Positions 62,622-64,000 of a stretch of DNA of 64,000 nucleotides are shown here, in pieces; the stretch's first letter is position 1, and each line of letters begins with the position of its first letter. Location of the stretch: assembly GCF_017565645.3 (NCBI RefSeq), contig NZ_CP086136.1, positions 10,399,501 through 10,463,500 on the forward strand. The letters run 5' to 3'. The notes below the pieces were generated by a model, which was not told the DNA's origin, did no database searches, and worked only from the letters and a program-made list of their open reading frames with translations. The stretch comes from Bradyrhizobium barranii subsp. barranii (lineage in GTDB: Bacteria; Pseudomonadota; Alphaproteobacteria; Rhizobiales; Xanthobacteraceae). The position numbers and the translations under genes are program-made.

Positions 62622-64000
62622 TCACCCCTTCGCCAGCGCGCGGTAATCCAGCCTCCGGTGGAACCAGTATTGGTAGCCGCTGATGTTCTTCTGCATCGCG
62701 ACGTTGACGAAGGGCTGGTACAGCGGGATGCGCGGGATGTCGGTGAAAGCGAGATCGACGAAGCCCTTCACGTCGGCATCGTAGGTCGCAGTGTCGCCGG
62801 TCGCCGCCGCCGTGCGGGCGCCGTCGATCAGCTTGTCCATCTCCGCCGACTTGTAGCTCATGGTGTTGAAGACGGAATTGTTGCCGTGATAGCACCAGTA
62901 GAAGAAGTATTCGGGGTAATCGAGCCAGCCCGAGAACACGTTGGTGAAGAGCGGCATCTCCTTCTTGTTCAGCTCGGTGCGCCAGTTGGCGCCGGGCACC
63001 TTGTTGATGGTGGTCTTGATGCCGATCTGCGCGAGTGACTCCTGCACCAGCACGCAGAGCGGCTCGTTGACGCCGGCAAAATTCAGGTCGAACGAGATCG
63101 TGGTCTCGAAGCCGTTGGCGAGGCCCGCCTCCGCCATCAGCGCTTTCGCCTTCTCGATGTCGGTGTTGTATTTGTGCGGCTGCGGCCAGGCGACTTCGGT
63201 CGGCTTGTCCTTCGGCGCGCCGAACATCGGGTTGGCGAGGCCAAACATCACCGCGTCCATGATCTTCTGATAGGGCAGCGCATAGGCGACCGCCTGACGC
63301 ACCTTGGGATTGTCGAAGGGCGGCTTGGTGACGTTCATGCCGATATACTGGATGCCGTTGGAGAACGGCAGCGACACGACGTTGAGCTTGCCGTTCGCCT
63401 TCATCTCCTGAAAGTCCTTGTTGGGCAGCTCGTAGGAGATGTCGGCGTCGCCGCGCTCCAGCAGCGCGCGGCGGTTGCCGGCCTGCGGCACCATGCGCCA
63501 GATCACGCGCTTGATCTTCGGCAGGGGACCGCAGACCCAATCCTCGTTGCGCTCCATGATGACTTCGGTGCCGGCGGTCCACTTCGTCACCTTGTAGGCG
63601 CCGGAGCCCGCGGTCTGCTGCTTGGTGAATTCGAGACCCCAGGGGTCCTTCTCGCTGGCGTTCTTCTTCACCAGCTCGGAGTTGACGATGCAGGGCACGA
63701 TGACCGCGAGATCGGGGATCGTGAGCTTGTCCTTCTTCAGGAAGTCCACGCGCACGGTGGTGTCGTCGATCACGACGAACTGCTCCGGCTTGGTCAGCGA
63801 GCCCGCGCTCATCTGGAAGGTCGGGAAGCCGCCGACGCTGACGGCGCGGTCAAGCGACCACTTCACGTCCTTGGCGGTGACAGGCGTGCCGTCGTGGAAT
63901 TTGGCGTTCTTGCGCAGCTTGAAGGTGACCGACATGTCGTCGATCTTCATGTCCTCGGCTAGTTCGCCCTTGAACTTGTCGCGGTCGTAATAGGGCACGC
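62622..64000 (-). CDS. ABC transporter substrate-binding protein, family 5 (N-terminus beyond window)
   Basis: The visible 459 codons are open to the right edge. They match extracellular solute-binding proteins of the dipeptide/opine type (MSVTFKLRKNAKFHDGTPVT, VTAKDVKWSLDRAV, ALLERGDADISYELPNKDFQ, FDNPKVRQAVAYALP). It delivers solute to the DppBC-like permeases downstream. The ligand is unknown. In this locus it may be a urea- or amide-type nitrogen compound that AtzE and AtzF then break down. Confidence 0.92.
   Translation of the reverse strand, partial: VPYYDRDKFKGELAEDMKIDDMSVTFKLRKNAKFHDGTPVTAKDVKWSLDRAVSVGGFPTFQMSAGSLTKPEQFVVIDDTTVRVDFLKKDKLTIPDLAVIVPCIVNSELVKKNASEKDPWGLEFTKQQTAGSGAYKVTKWTAGTEVIMERNEDWVCGPLPKIKRVIWRMVPQAGNRRALLERGDADISYELPNKDFQEMKANGKLNVVSLPFSNGIQYIGMNVTKPPFDNPKVRQAVAYALPYQKIMDAVMFGLANPMFGAPKDKPTEVAWPQPHKYNTDIEKAKALMAEAGLANGFETTISFDLNFAGVNEPLCVLVQESLAQIGIKTTINKVPGANWRTELNKKEMPLFTNVFSGWLDYPEYFFYWCYHGNNSVFNTMSYKSAEMDKLIDGARTAAATGDTATYDADVKGFVDLAFTDIPRIPLYQPFVNVAMQKNISGYQYWFHRRLDYRALAKG

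Noticed and set aside
1..64000. CRISPR arrays, rRNA genes and group II introns
   Set aside because: None were seen: no regularly spaced direct repeats, no rRNA-like blocks and no reverse transcriptase gene.

Overview
The window reads as chromosomal DNA of a Bradyrhizobium-type alphaproteobacterium (Nitrobacteraceae). It is GC-rich and carries CYP199A/palustrisredoxin-like and feruloyl-CoA synthase genes, orphan Liv-type binding proteins and the GC-rich dispersed palindromes familiar from that family. This assignment rests on remembered family resemblance; no database was searched.

Bases 1 to about 36,050 form an accessory region. It starts with a partial acyl-CoA synthetase and several broken small genes. 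Two copies of one IS3-family element, in opposite orientation, bracket about 18 kb. Between them lie a four-gene exported-protein operon (trypsin-like protease, lipoprotein, small secreted protein, YiiX-type amidase), a serine recombinase-ParB-RepB cassette, and a large RTX-type calcium-binding protein gene. That gene is cut by an IS66-family element with an 8-bp target duplication. The IS66 element is itself cut inside tnpB by a compact two-gene serine-recombinase element of about 2.48 kb, so three layers are nested. Further right are a phytochelatin-synthase-like protease, a TAXI binding protein, an ABC substrate-binding protein, an aldo/keto reductase, a pentapeptide-repeat membrane protein broken by an IS256-family element (9-bp target duplication), a two-TM protein, a MITE-like repeat and a decapitated Mrr-type nuclease.

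The accessory region ends near 36,050, where the truncated nuclease abuts the C-terminal remnant of a LysR regulator. From there on the DNA looks like core chromosome. First comes a likely shikimate/quinate catabolic operon (shikimate dehydrogenase, a complete Liv-type ABC transporter, 3-dehydroshikimate dehydratase). It is followed by two orphan binding proteins, a type II NADH dehydrogenase, a ferredoxin-CYP199A P450 pair with a MarR regulator, and feruloyl-CoA synthase with a divergent MarR gene and a candidate operator. The last block is a carboxybiuret/allophanate-type nitrogen locus (atzF, a GntR regulator, atzH, atzE, atzG) next to a dipeptide-type ABC transporter that runs off the right edge.

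The right half is thus mainly about taking up and funnelling plant-derived aromatics and hydroaromatics, plus a urea-derivative nitrogen route. The left half is a mosaic of mobile DNA with many recently broken genes. The dispersed palindromes were seen only in the right half, which supports the boundary.
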